In this document: one piece after another, positions 1 through 6,603 of the stretch | Layout: each line of letters starts with the position of its first letter | Position numbering within the stretch: position 1 is the stretch's first letter | DNA from: JAHBVH01 sp034437715 | GTDB lineage: Bacteria > Chloroflexota > Anaerolineae > Caldilineales > Caldilineaceae | Direction of reading: 5' to 3' | DNA length: 15,459 nt | Assembly: GCA_034437715.1 (NCBI GenBank) | Contig: DAOTTR010000729.1 | Coordinates: 1 to 15,459, forward strand | Translations under genes and position numbers: made by a program | The notes under the pieces: generated by a model | Seen by the model: only the letters and a program-made list of their open reading frames with translations | The model's database searches: none | What the model was told of the DNA's origin: nothing

Positions 1-192
1 TTCTATCGCGCGAAACTTTTCGCGCCAAGCTACGTATTGACTTAAAACTAGAGATCTCTCAGCGCGCTAGTGCCTGATCAAATTCGGGGTTGACTGATCA
101 TCGGGATTGAACCAAGGAGTAGGATTGGCCGATCCTTGTCAACACACGACCGGCAGGCAACGAAATAGAACGATCATGGGGCGAAGAAGAAT
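1..192 (+). promoter_or_regulatory. Upstream region of the sigma-factor operon with three small palindromes
   Basis: No gene is visible before the ATG at 193. The stretch holds an 18-bp inverted repeat at 8-25 (arms GCGCGAAA and TTTCGCGC, 2-nt centre), a perfect palindrome AGAGATCTCT at 50-59, and two TGATCA sites at 75-80 and 95-100. TTGACT hexamers sit at 37-42 and 90-95, but neither has a convincing -10 box 16-18 bp downstream. An ECF-type autoregulatory promoter would fit the operon, but I cannot point to one with confidence. The palindromes could be operators or chance. Confidence 0.3.
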
Positions 193-846
193 ATGAGTGA
201 GCAGGAAGAAGTCTGGATACGCGAAGCACAGACGGGCAATAAGCGCTCGTTTAGCCGCCTGGTCGAAGCGTATCAGCGTCCAGTCTATAACCTAACCTAT
301 CGGATGCTCGGTTCACCAGAAGAGGCAGAGGACGCCGCACAAGAGGCCTTTTTGCGCGCCTATGCGCGGTTATCCCAATACGATACCAATCACAAATTTA
401 GCACTTGGCTCTTTTCGATCGCCAATCACCATTGTATCGACCGTTTGCGCAAACGCCGGGCGACCTATGTTTCGATTGACGAGAATCCTGTGTTGGAAAA
501 TCTGGAGCACGCCGATCCCCAACCGGAAGCCGATTTGTTGAGCAAAGAGCTAGCCGCCGAACTCCAAAAGCTGCTCGACAAGCTTGATCCCGACTATCGC
601 ACACCGCTGGTTTTGCGCTACTGGGAAGATTGTAGCTATGAAGAGATTGCCGAAACAATGGGATTGACCGTTTCCGCCGTGAAGAGTCGGCTCTTTCGGG
701 CCCGCAAACAAGTTGCCGATCTCTACGCAAACCAAGCGGCAACAACACCCCCGATTTCTGGGAAACGGGCACCCGCTCCGGTTCGGCAGCAGGAAGGTGT
801 ACACAATGGTCAATTGTTATTCTGGCGTACAGCTTTTGCGATCTAA
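193..846 (+). CDS. ECF-type RNA polymerase sigma factor (sigma-70 family)
   Basis: A 217-residue alternative sigma factor that should direct RNA polymerase to a small regulon. Region 2 spans about residues 20-88, with the AEDAAQEAFLRAYARL core helix and a FSTWLFSIANHHCIDRLRKRR stretch that is typical of DNA melting and -10 recognition. Region 4 spans about 123-175 and ends in the helix-turn-helix EEIAETMGLTVSAVKSRLFRAR. No region 1.1 or 3 is present, which defines the ECF class. About 40 residues follow the helix-turn-helix, which is longer than usual, and they resemble nothing I recognise. A weak purine-rich stretch (GAAGAAGAA) precedes the ATG. The next gene looks like its anti-sigma partner, and the third gene is a likely envelope target. 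The family call is firm; the signal and regulon are unknown. Confidence 0.95.
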   Translation: MSEQEEVWIREAQTGNKRSFSRLVEAYQRPVYNLTYRMLGSPEEAEDAAQEAFLRAYARLSQYDTNHKFSTWLFSIANHHCIDRLRKRRATYVSIDENPVLENLEHADPQPEADLLSKELAAELQKLLDKLDPDYRTPLVLRYWEDCSYEEIAETMGLTVSAVKSRLFRARKQVADLYANQAATTPPISGKRAPAPVRQQEGVHNGQLLFWRTAFAI

Positions 847-943
847 TGGACAAACCAGGTAAAAGGCATACCCATACCCCGTCTATTACTCGGGAGAGTA
901 TGCACGACTTTTAAGGGTTTTATCTAATCGGTAGAGGTAGTTT

Positions 944-1561
944 ATGGAAGCAAAGAATTTTATGCAACAAACAGGTGGCCGTAATCGACCAACACCAGAG
1001 CAAGAAGAAGCGTTTATGCTCCTCATGTCGCTTTCGCTCGACAATCTGGTTGATGAAGCGGAAGCGGCCCAGTTTGAGCAATATCTCACACAATATCCAA
1101 GTTTCGCGACGCAATGGCAGGAGTGGCAGCGGCTGCATCAGCAATTCGATGCTATGCCCCATGCCGAACCAGCGGCAGATTTTGTTGGGCGCTTTGAAGT
1201 GCGCTTGGTACAACAGGAACGGCGGCAACAACTGTGGCTGGGTCTGATGATTGGCTCCGTCACCTTTCTACTCTGGTTGGGCGTCATGGCAGGGCTCTTT
1301 TCCATCGGGGCCTATCTGTTTGCCAATCAGGGCAGTTGGCTGAGCGCGCTGATTCAGAACCTGACTTATGCCTGGGTCAATGTGATCCAGTGGGTCAGAA
1401 CCGGATGGGGAGCCTTTGAAACATTTGCCGGCACACCCCAGGCCAGGGCAATTGGCTCTGGCTATCTGGTCATTGCAGCCGCGTTACTCGTTGGATGGCT
1501 CACCTTCCTGCGCCGTTCACTTCAGTTACAGGAATTGCCGTCACAGGCAGTCGTTGCGTAA
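944..1561 (+). CDS. Membrane anti-sigma factor-like protein with a zinc-less N-terminal domain
   Basis: A 205-residue protein, probably the anti-sigma partner of the ECF factor encoded just upstream. Residues 26-70 (LLMSLSLDNLVDEAEAAQFEQYL and onward) follow the helical pattern of the zf-HC2/anti-sigma domain. At the HxxxCxxC positions it has Tyr47, Tyr51 and Phe54, so zinc cannot be held there. Hydrophobic spans at about 97-126 and 170-189 predict two membrane helices, with the N-terminal domain facing the cytoplasm where it could hold the sigma factor. GAGGT at 934-938 is a good ribosome site 5 nt before the ATG. The TAA stop lies directly before the Shine-Dalgarno of the next gene, so the two are probably coupled. 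The role rests on context and pattern, not on a strong motif. Confidence 0.75.
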   Translation: MEAKNFMQQTGGRNRPTPEQEEAFMLLMSLSLDNLVDEAEAAQFEQYLTQYPSFATQWQEWQRLHQQFDAMPHAEPAADFVGRFEVRLVQQERRQQLWLGLMIGSVTFLLWLGVMAGLFSIGAYLFANQGSWLSALIQNLTYAWVNVIQWVRTGWGAFETFAGTPQARAIGSGYLVIAAALLVGWLTFLRRSLQLQELPSQAVVA

Positions 1562-1572
1562 AGAGGTATGCT

Positions 1573-2772
1573 GTGTTTCTACGAAAGAAAAAATCGCGCA
1601 CCAGTCGTCGTTGGCGTCGTGCATTCGTTCTCTTATTGGGCTTGGCGCTGATCGCGGGAATCGCGAACCTGACACAAAAACAGGCCAACAGCGCCAACCA
1701 TGAACAACCAGCCTTAACCGTTCAGGCCGATAGCAAACTTTATTCAGAAGACCTGACGATTGATGGGGACGAGGTTTTTAACGATGATGTAGTCGTCTTC
1801 TCTGGCAATGTACGCATCAAAGCCGGCGGCGTGCTCAAAGGCGATCTGGTTGTCTATAGTGGTAATATTAAGATTGACCACAAGGGCAGCGTCGAAGGGG
1901 ATGTCACCTCTCTGAGTGGCAATCTTGATGTTGCTGGCACGGTTGAAGGCGATCTATCCGTCTTTAGTGGCGATGTTGATTTGGCCGAAACGGCTTTGAT
2001 TGGCGGCGACATCAGTGTCATGAGTGGGTCGATTGACCGCGAACGTGGTGCGACGGTAGAAGGCAATGTTGTGGCAGGCGGCTTTAAAATGCCCCAATTA
2101 CCGAACTTCTTTGGCGCTCAACCAGGTGAGGTTCCCGTGCCACCGATTGCACCAGTGCCACCAATCGCACCAGTGCCACCGGTTGCGCCGATTGGGCCAT
2201 CCGTTGACATGGCTATCAATCGCGCAGGCGGATTGGGTGGCGCGCTCTTTGCCTTATTCGGTCGGTTGGTAGCGGCGGCTTTTGGCGCAAGTGTGGTCAT
2301 TTTCTTGGCGGGCCTACTCTATCATCTGCGTCCTGGCTTTATCCATGCTGTGCAGCAGACCATGCAAGCGCAACGGCCCCTAAGTTTTGCAGTTGGCCTC
2401 ACGCTGAATGTCGTGTTGACTTTCCTCACCGGCGTCTTGTTGATCACGCTTTGTCTGGCACCGGTTGGGCTTGCTGCTGGGTTACTCTTCGCCGTCATCA
2501 ACCTGGTCGGCTGGGCAACGTTATCGTTGACTATAGGACAATGGCTGTTGCGTGCCGCCAAGATCGAAACCAAACCACTGGTTGCCCTGGTGATCGGGGC
2601 CTTTCTAATGACAGGCATTCTGGCCTTGGGCTGGGCACTGGGTGGCTATTTCCGTCCGCTGGCCTATCTTGTGAGCTTGGGGATGAGTGCCTTTGGGGGC
2701 GGCGCAGTAGTGGCCTACTGGCTCAAGTTGGGTGTAGACAGACCCGCGGGAGATACTGCGTTGTCGGTCTAG
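1573..2772 (+). CDS. Polymer-forming (bactofilin-like) repeat protein with C-terminal membrane domain
   Basis: A 399-residue membrane protein. A basic N-terminus (RKKKSRTSRRWRR) precedes a membrane helix at about 17-33. Residues 50-170 hold four or five turns of a roughly 20-residue repeat with VFSGN/VYSGN/SLSGN/VFSGD/VMSGS cores and GxVxGD joints, the pattern of polymer-forming bactofilin/DUF583 beta-helices. A proline-rich linker (PVPPIA-type units, about 188-209) leads to a C-terminal half with about five membrane helices (225-250, 270-293, 297-325, 335-357, 362-384). I chose the GTG at 1573 because AGAGG at 1562-1566 lies 6 nt upstream. The ATG at 1495 in the same frame would overlap the previous gene by 67 bp and add an unlikely leader. 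Being third in the sigma/anti-sigma operon suggests a role in envelope structure; the exact function is unknown. Confidence 0.85.
   Translation: MFLRKKKSRTSRRWRRAFVLLLGLALIAGIANLTQKQANSANHEQPALTVQADSKLYSEDLTIDGDEVFNDDVVVFSGNVRIKAGGVLKGDLVVYSGNIKIDHKGSVEGDVTSLSGNLDVAGTVEGDLSVFSGDVDLAETALIGGDISVMSGSIDRERGATVEGNVVAGGFKMPQLPNFFGAQPGEVPVPPIAPVPPIAPVPPVAPIGPSVDMAINRAGGLGGALFALFGRLVAAAFGASVVIFLAGLLYHLRPGFIHAVQQTMQAQRPLSFAVGLTLNVVLTFLTGVLLITLCLAPVGLAAGLLFAVINLVGWATLSLTIGQWLLRAAKIETKPLVALVIGAFLMTGILALGWALGGYFRPLAYLVSLGMSAFGGGAVVAYWLKLGVDRPAGDTALSV
2134..2187 (+). repeat. Three tandem 18-bp units encoding PVPPIA
   Basis: Three consecutive 18-bp units (CCAGTGCCACCAATCGCA-like) encode the proline-rich linker between the beta-helix and the membrane domain of the 399-residue protein. 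The units differ at only a few bases, so their number may vary between strains. Confidence 0.8.
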
Positions 2773-2779
2773 TGTATGA

Positions 2780-2907
2780 CTTTACCCACAAGTTGACAGT
2801 AGGGAAGGCGTGCCAGGGACGGCCCAGCGGCATGACGGCACTACCCTATATTTTTGGGCCGTCCCCGGCACGCTCCCCCTCCCTGCTACCCAAAGATGTG
2901 GGTAAAG
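2780..2907. repeat. Long nested inverted repeat (128 bp) in the 3' region of the sigma operon
   Basis: The outer arms are an 11-bp perfect inverted repeat, CTTTACCCACA at 2780-2790 and TGTGGGTAAAG at 2897-2907. Inside lies a second, near-perfect pair, 2801-2826 against 2855-2884, which pairs GCGTGCCAGGGACGGCCCA with TGGGCCGTCCCCGGCACGC and continues with a small bulge to AGGGA/TCCCT. The loop is about 28 nt. The pairs can stack into one long hairpin. There is no coding potential and no clear target duplication at the ends. It could be a miniature non-autonomous element, a folded 3'-UTR or a dispersed genomic repeat; a partial third motif AGGGACGGGGCGG follows at about 2919-2931. Confidence 0.7.
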
Positions 2908-2966
2908 CTAAGGCTAAAGGGACGGGGCGGATAGCCAGTACTGACATTGACTTAATCGATTACTAC

Positions 2967-3007
2967 AAAAAGGTGCTGTGTGGATTGATTCCCGCAGCAC
3001 CTTTTTT
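2967..3007. terminator. Bidirectional rho-independent terminator between convergent genes
   Basis: The arms AAAAAGGTGCTG (2967-2978) and CAGCACCTTTTTT (2995-3007) form a GC-rich 7-bp core extended by A:T pairs, with a 16-nt loop. The T-run on the + strand ends transcripts of the sigma operon. The A-run on the left arm becomes a T-run on the minus strand, where it sits right after the stop codon of the SF1-like gene (TAA at 3006-3008). Confidence 0.85.
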
Positions 3008-5153
3008 ATGCGCCAACCAAGGCTTCCTCGGCCAACAGACGATTGATCAATGCCAACAACGGCCCGCGCTGTTCAAAACCGCTTTCACTGTAATCGCTAA
3101 TGCCCAGATAAATCCGGCGGCGCGTCCGCCGCAGCAACCCAAGCAACAGGCGATGCATGGTCTCCTGGCGCGTGCTATATTCGGCAAAGTCCGACCAAGG
3201 CTCTGTGCCGGGCCAGCGTTGCGACAATACATAGGGATGGGTCAATGGTTGATAGAGCCGTTCCCACCAGCCACCCGCACCAATATCCAACCAGAATTGA
3301 AAAGAGGCAGCGCGGTTGCGCATCAAAAAGGTGTAGGCCGGTGCAATAAAGACGGCATCCTCGGCCATGCGCCAACCCGGCGCATGGAGCGCACCTAACG
3401 CGCCACTCTCCACCAATTTCGTATACTCGCGCCCCAATAACGTATATTCCACAGTCTGCTTTTTGGTATTTGCACTTTCCATGGCCCAGCGAAAATTGCG
3501 TGCCGATTCCACCAGTTGATTAGCCACGCGCGCCACGTCGCGATCCTCGTGAAAGCCGTAGCCGGACTGACTGAGTAGCTCACCAAACAGCCGTGCAAAG
3601 AATTGATCAAGCGGCAACGGCTCGGTTGTGGCACGATAGGCATAGAGCCAATCGCGCAGATGGTCATAAGCTTCGCCAATCGTATAGGTGATGCGCTGCT
3701 GCATGTCCGTTACCAACTCGCCAAAGCGGCCCAATTCAATCGTGGGTCGCCGTTCGGGATAGACAATGCGGCTCAACAAATGGCCGCGCACAGGGTCCAA
3801 TCCTTGAATCGCCAGGGTTAGCCCGAGGGTAACATCAGCCGGCGCCGGGCGCATACCCCAATGGGGATGGGCCATTTTGGCCAACATCAACAGCGTTTGG
3901 GCGGCAGGTTCAATTTCCAACGCGCGACTGGGACGATGCGTGGAGGAAGCAATGCCCACATCAGTCAACCCTGTCTGCAAGCTAAAGCGCAGGGCATCAC
4001 TGACAAAGGGCGCCAAGACAACAATCTCGCTCGGCGGCACCCCTTCCTCTTGCACCAACCGGCGAATCTCTTTGACTGTCCAGCGGATCATCTGGGGATA
4101 AAAGCGAAAGCCTTCATTGGGCACGACCAACGCTTGCTCGTCGAGGCTGCTGGTGGCGGACTGTGTCAGTGGCCGCGTATCGATCAATGCCGCACGCGGA
4201 TTGCGCAACTTTTGATCAACACGTTGCTCCAGCGCGGCAAGTTCGGGCGACACAACGTAGCTGGTGGTTAATTCGACGCGCTCTGCACATTGCGCAGCCA
4301 ATGTGGCAACCCCTTGCGGATCGGCACCCAGAAAGAGGCGAAAACCAGCGTCCGTATCGGCCAATAACAGCGCGCTATCGAGATACGGCAACCACTGTTG
4401 TACTAACCGATGCGCGCTCAGGGTATCTTCTTCCAGATTATCGAAGATCAAATGGCGATGGGAGCGAAAGAGATGGGTGCGGCTCCAGTCGTGGACCAAC
4501 ACATGGCGCATGAAAAGCTCGATCTGCAAACTAAAATCCAGCAGCGTCTGCTCCAGGCAGAGTTGGCGAAAGGCTTGGCTGATGTTGCGCGCCGCCAGCA
4601 AGGCATTGAGCCCCGCCACGCGCTGATCGCCGCTGGGCACGGCTAATTCTAGCCGCGTATATGCTTCATCAATTGTGAAGCCTTGCAGCGCCGCCTTGTT
4701 CAAGTTATCTAACACTTGGCTGACCACGCGATTATGCTCGATGCGAATGCCATCAAATTCACCGCGCGCAATCGCGTCATCCACAAAGCGCGCCATGTGA
4801 TATTGGCTGGTTTCCAAGTTGAGAAAGGTCGGCTCGCGCGCCGGGTCGGCAAAACCCGCGACCGTCGCTAGCAGGGGCCAATAGAGTTCCACCGATTGAC
4901 GCGCCAACCCGGCCAGCGTGGTCACGCGCACGGGCGTGCCCGAGGGCAATTGGGGATTGCGCAGCGCTTGATAGTAGGGCTCGGCCACCGTGCGTTGGGG
5001 GGTTAGCACCAGAATATCATCGCCGCGCACACGCTCCTGGCGCAACAGCCAACGAATGCGCTCAATCGCAAGCGTCGTCTTGCCGCTGCCAAATGGGCCA
5101 GCAAGGAAAAGTTTGTGTTTGGATTGAATCAGCGGTAAAATCGAGTCAGTCAT
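3006..5153 (-). CDS. SF1 UvrD/AddB-like ATPase/helicase, non-canonical motif II
   Basis: A 715-residue ATPase of superfamily 1 (UvrD/Rep/AddB-like), expected to act on DNA. The Walker A box GPFGSGKT lies at 19-26. Motif Ia-like residues DDILVLTPQRT (45-55) and RVTTLAGLARQS (76-87) follow. The motif II region reads HLIFDNLEED (about 234-243), where UvrD proteins have DExQD, so the residue after the first Asp is Asn instead of Glu. Toward the C-terminus (about 610-660) a block rich in Trp and Arg (FWLDIGAGGWWERLYQPL) and a closing RIYLGISDYSES block resemble a helicase-like family seen in filamentous phototrophs and relatives. No PD-(D/E)XK nuclease domain is present, and the protein is shorter than AddB (about 1,100 residues). 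No clear Shine-Dalgarno precedes the ATG; TACAAT lies 8 nt upstream, so the mRNA may be nearly leaderless. The superfamily call is good; the role is unknown. Confidence 0.8.
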   Translation of the reverse strand: MTDSILPLIQSKHKLFLAGPFGSGKTTLAIERIRWLLRQERVRGDDILVLTPQRTVAEPYYQALRNPQLPSGTPVRVTTLAGLARQSVELYWPLLATVAGFADPAREPTFLNLETSQYHMARFVDDAIARGEFDGIRIEHNRVVSQVLDNLNKAALQGFTIDEAYTRLELAVPSGDQRVAGLNALLAARNISQAFRQLCLEQTLLDFSLQIELFMRHVLVHDWSRTHLFRSHRHLIFDNLEEDTLSAHRLVQQWLPYLDSALLLADTDAGFRLFLGADPQGVATLAAQCAERVELTTSYVVSPELAALEQRVDQKLRNPRAALIDTRPLTQSATSSLDEQALVVPNEGFRFYPQMIRWTVKEIRRLVQEEGVPPSEIVVLAPFVSDALRFSLQTGLTDVGIASSTHRPSRALEIEPAAQTLLMLAKMAHPHWGMRPAPADVTLGLTLAIQGLDPVRGHLLSRIVYPERRPTIELGRFGELVTDMQQRITYTIGEAYDHLRDWLYAYRATTEPLPLDQFFARLFGELLSQSGYGFHEDRDVARVANQLVESARNFRWAMESANTKKQTVEYTLLGREYTKLVESGALGALHAPGWRMAEDAVFIAPAYTFLMRNRAASFQFWLDIGAGGWWERLYQPLTHPYVLSQRWPGTEPWSDFAEYSTRQETMHRLLLGLLRRTRRRIYLGISDYSESGFEQRGPLLALINRLLAEEALVGA

Positions 5154-5258
5154 AATGATCTATTGTACAACAAAAAGACGAATTGAGCGAGAAAAGCCGC
5201 CGTTATTATGGGATGCTGAATGGATCGAAGCACCCCTACCAAGCAAAGAGAGTGTATC
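5154..5258. promoter_or_regulatory. Divergent promoter region
   Basis: A 105-bp gap between divergently read genes. For the minus-strand gene, the complement of 5162-5167 reads TACAAT. For the plus-strand aminotransferase, TTGAGC (5183-5188) and TATTAT (5204-5209) are the best boxes, but the 15-bp spacer is short. TTGTACAA at 5163-5170 is a small palindrome that overlaps the minus-strand -10 candidate. The assignments are tentative. Confidence 0.35.
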
Positions 5259-6338
5259 ATGCAAAGTTATACAATTCCACTGGTACCTGGCCCCGTGGCC
5301 GTGTCGCCCGCAGTTCTAGCCGTTTACGGAATAAATTATGGCAGTCCCGATTTGGAAGATGAATTTTTCAACCTCTACCAGGGGTGCGAACAAGCCTTGC
5401 AACAGGTGTTGGCGACACGCAACAGTGTGACGATCCACAGTGGCGAAGGGATGCTCGCCTTGTGGGGCGCGCTCAAAAGTGTCTTGCGCCCCGGCGATCG
5501 CGTGCTGGCGGTGGCAACAGGCCTCTTCGGTTATGGAATTGGCGAAATGGCCGCACAGTTGGGGGCCGAGGTGCAAACAGTAGGCTTTGGCTATGCTACG
5601 ATTGCCAACCCAGCGCAAGTACGCGCGGCGGCACTGGCGTTTCGACCGCATCTGATCACCGCCGTTCACTGTGAAACACCCAGCGGCACGCTCAATCCGC
5701 TGGCCGAATTGGGTGCGATCAGTCGCGAAATCGATGCGCTTTTCTATGTGGATTTTGTAGCCAGCGCCGGTGGCACCCCCGTACTGGTCGACGACTGCCA
5801 CATCGATCTGGGCTTGCTCGGCAGCCAAAAAGTGTTGAGCTTGATGGCCGACCTGTCGATGATAAGCGTAAGTGAACGCGCCTGGGCGCGCAGTCAAGCA
5901 ATCAACTATGCCGGCTACGATGCCCTGCTGCCCTGGCAACATGCCATGCAACAGCGCTATATGCCCTATACCCACAACTGGCACGCCATGGCCGGTCTGC
6001 AAGTCAGCTTGCAAGGACTACTGGACGAAGGGTTGGAACAAGTCTACCAACGCCATAGCACAGTGGCCGCTTATTGTCGGCAGCGCTTACAAGCTATGGG
6101 CATCGAACTATGGCCAGCCAACGAAGCGATTGCCGCGCCCACGGTTACTGCCGCCAAAGTACCGAGGGGCTGGGATTGGCCCAGCTTTGATCGCGCCCTG
6201 CGTGCCCATGGGATGGCAGTAGGCGGCAATTATGGACCATTGGCGGGCAAAGTCTTTCGGATTGGGCACATGGGCACGCAGGCCGATATACAATTAGTGC
6301 AGCGCGGCATGGATGTGATTGAGCAGGTAATTTCTTAA
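5259..6338 (+). CDS. Class-V PLP aminotransferase (alanine/serine-glyoxylate type)
   Basis: A 359-residue pyridoxal-phosphate enzyme of the AGAT/SPT branch of class V, which moves an amino group between a small amino acid (alanine or serine) and glyoxylate or pyruvate in the cytoplasm. The N-terminus has the family's LVPGPVAVS opening. SGEG (61-64) is the cofactor-phosphate loop, YVDFVAS carries Asp165 for the pyridine nitrogen, and GSQK carries the Schiff-base Lys191. RIGHMG with Arg334 binds the substrate carboxylate. The family's usual PPG after the lysine is replaced by LMADLS. I chose the ATG at 5259 because AAAGAGAG (5245-5252) lies 6 nt upstream and the conserved opening follows at once; an in-frame ATG at 5220 adds 13 unlike residues. 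It stands alone, so the exact substrate cannot be read from neighbours. Confidence 0.9.
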   Translation: MQSYTIPLVPGPVAVSPAVLAVYGINYGSPDLEDEFFNLYQGCEQALQQVLATRNSVTIHSGEGMLALWGALKSVLRPGDRVLAVATGLFGYGIGEMAAQLGAEVQTVGFGYATIANPAQVRAAALAFRPHLITAVHCETPSGTLNPLAELGAISREIDALFYVDFVASAGGTPVLVDDCHIDLGLLGSQKVLSLMADLSMISVSERAWARSQAINYAGYDALLPWQHAMQQRYMPYTHNWHAMAGLQVSLQGLLDEGLEQVYQRHSTVAAYCRQRLQAMGIELWPANEAIAAPTVTAAKVPRGWDWPSFDRALRAHGMAVGGNYGPLAGKVFRIGHMGTQADIQLVQRGMDVIEQVIS

Positions 6339-6354
6339 GCATAGAAACAAACAT

Positions 6355-6376
6355 AATTACATTTCTGTCTGTAATT
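6355..6376 (+). terminator. Weak AT-rich hairpin after the aminotransferase gene
   Basis: AATTACA and TGTAATT form a 7-bp stem with an 8-nt loop, 17 bases after the stop, followed by CTTTTAAAAA. The stem has little GC, so this is at best a weak terminator. Confidence 0.3.
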
Positions 6377-6603
6377 CTTTTAAAAATACGCTTATTTTTT
6401 CCTGTTCACTGGCGTTCTTACCTATCTAGACAGGCGGAGCTTTATATTTTCTTAAACTATATACTATATTTTATCAGTAAATTGTAACATCGAAACTACG
6501 ACAATTGTCGTATACTAACTGTACTAGACAGTCTAGAGTTCATCCTTCTCCAGCAGAGAATTCATTGCGCCATGAGATCAGATTCTAGCAAGGAAATTGT
6601 CGT
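6377..6603 (+). promoter_or_regulatory. AT-rich promoter region of the response regulator with a 16-bp palindrome
   Basis: The region is much richer in A and T than the flanking genes. It contains a perfect palindrome TACGACAATTGTCGTA at 6497-6512 that overlaps a TATACT -10 candidate (6511-6516). The half-site recurs as part of an 11-bp direct repeat AATTGTCGTAT at 6503-6513 and 6595-6605, the latter running over the start codon. CTAGAC/GTCTAG (6524-6536) is a second small palindrome, and CTAGACAG also occurs at 6426-6433. AAGGA at 6590-6594 is the ribosome site. This layout suits an operator for a repressor or for autoregulation. Confidence 0.5.

Noticed and set aside
176..196. Six-codon leader frame (ATG at 176 to TGA at 194) overlapping the sigma start
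   Set aside because: Too short and without a ribosome site; overlap with the ATG at 193 is probably chance.
1495..1572. ATG at 1495 as the start of the bactofilin-like protein
   Set aside because: It would overlap the anti-sigma gene by 67 bp and lacks a ribosome site, whereas GTG at 1573 has AGAGG at ideal spacing and a basic start followed by a membrane helix.
2451..3398. A 315-codon + strand frame running through the intergenic hairpin and terminator
   Set aside because: It crosses the end of the membrane-protein gene, a terminator and the start of the convergent gene, and its product resembles no family.
5220..5258. ATG at 5220 as the aminotransferase start
   Set aside because: The 13 extra residues are not family-like and the Shine-Dalgarno lies just before 5259.
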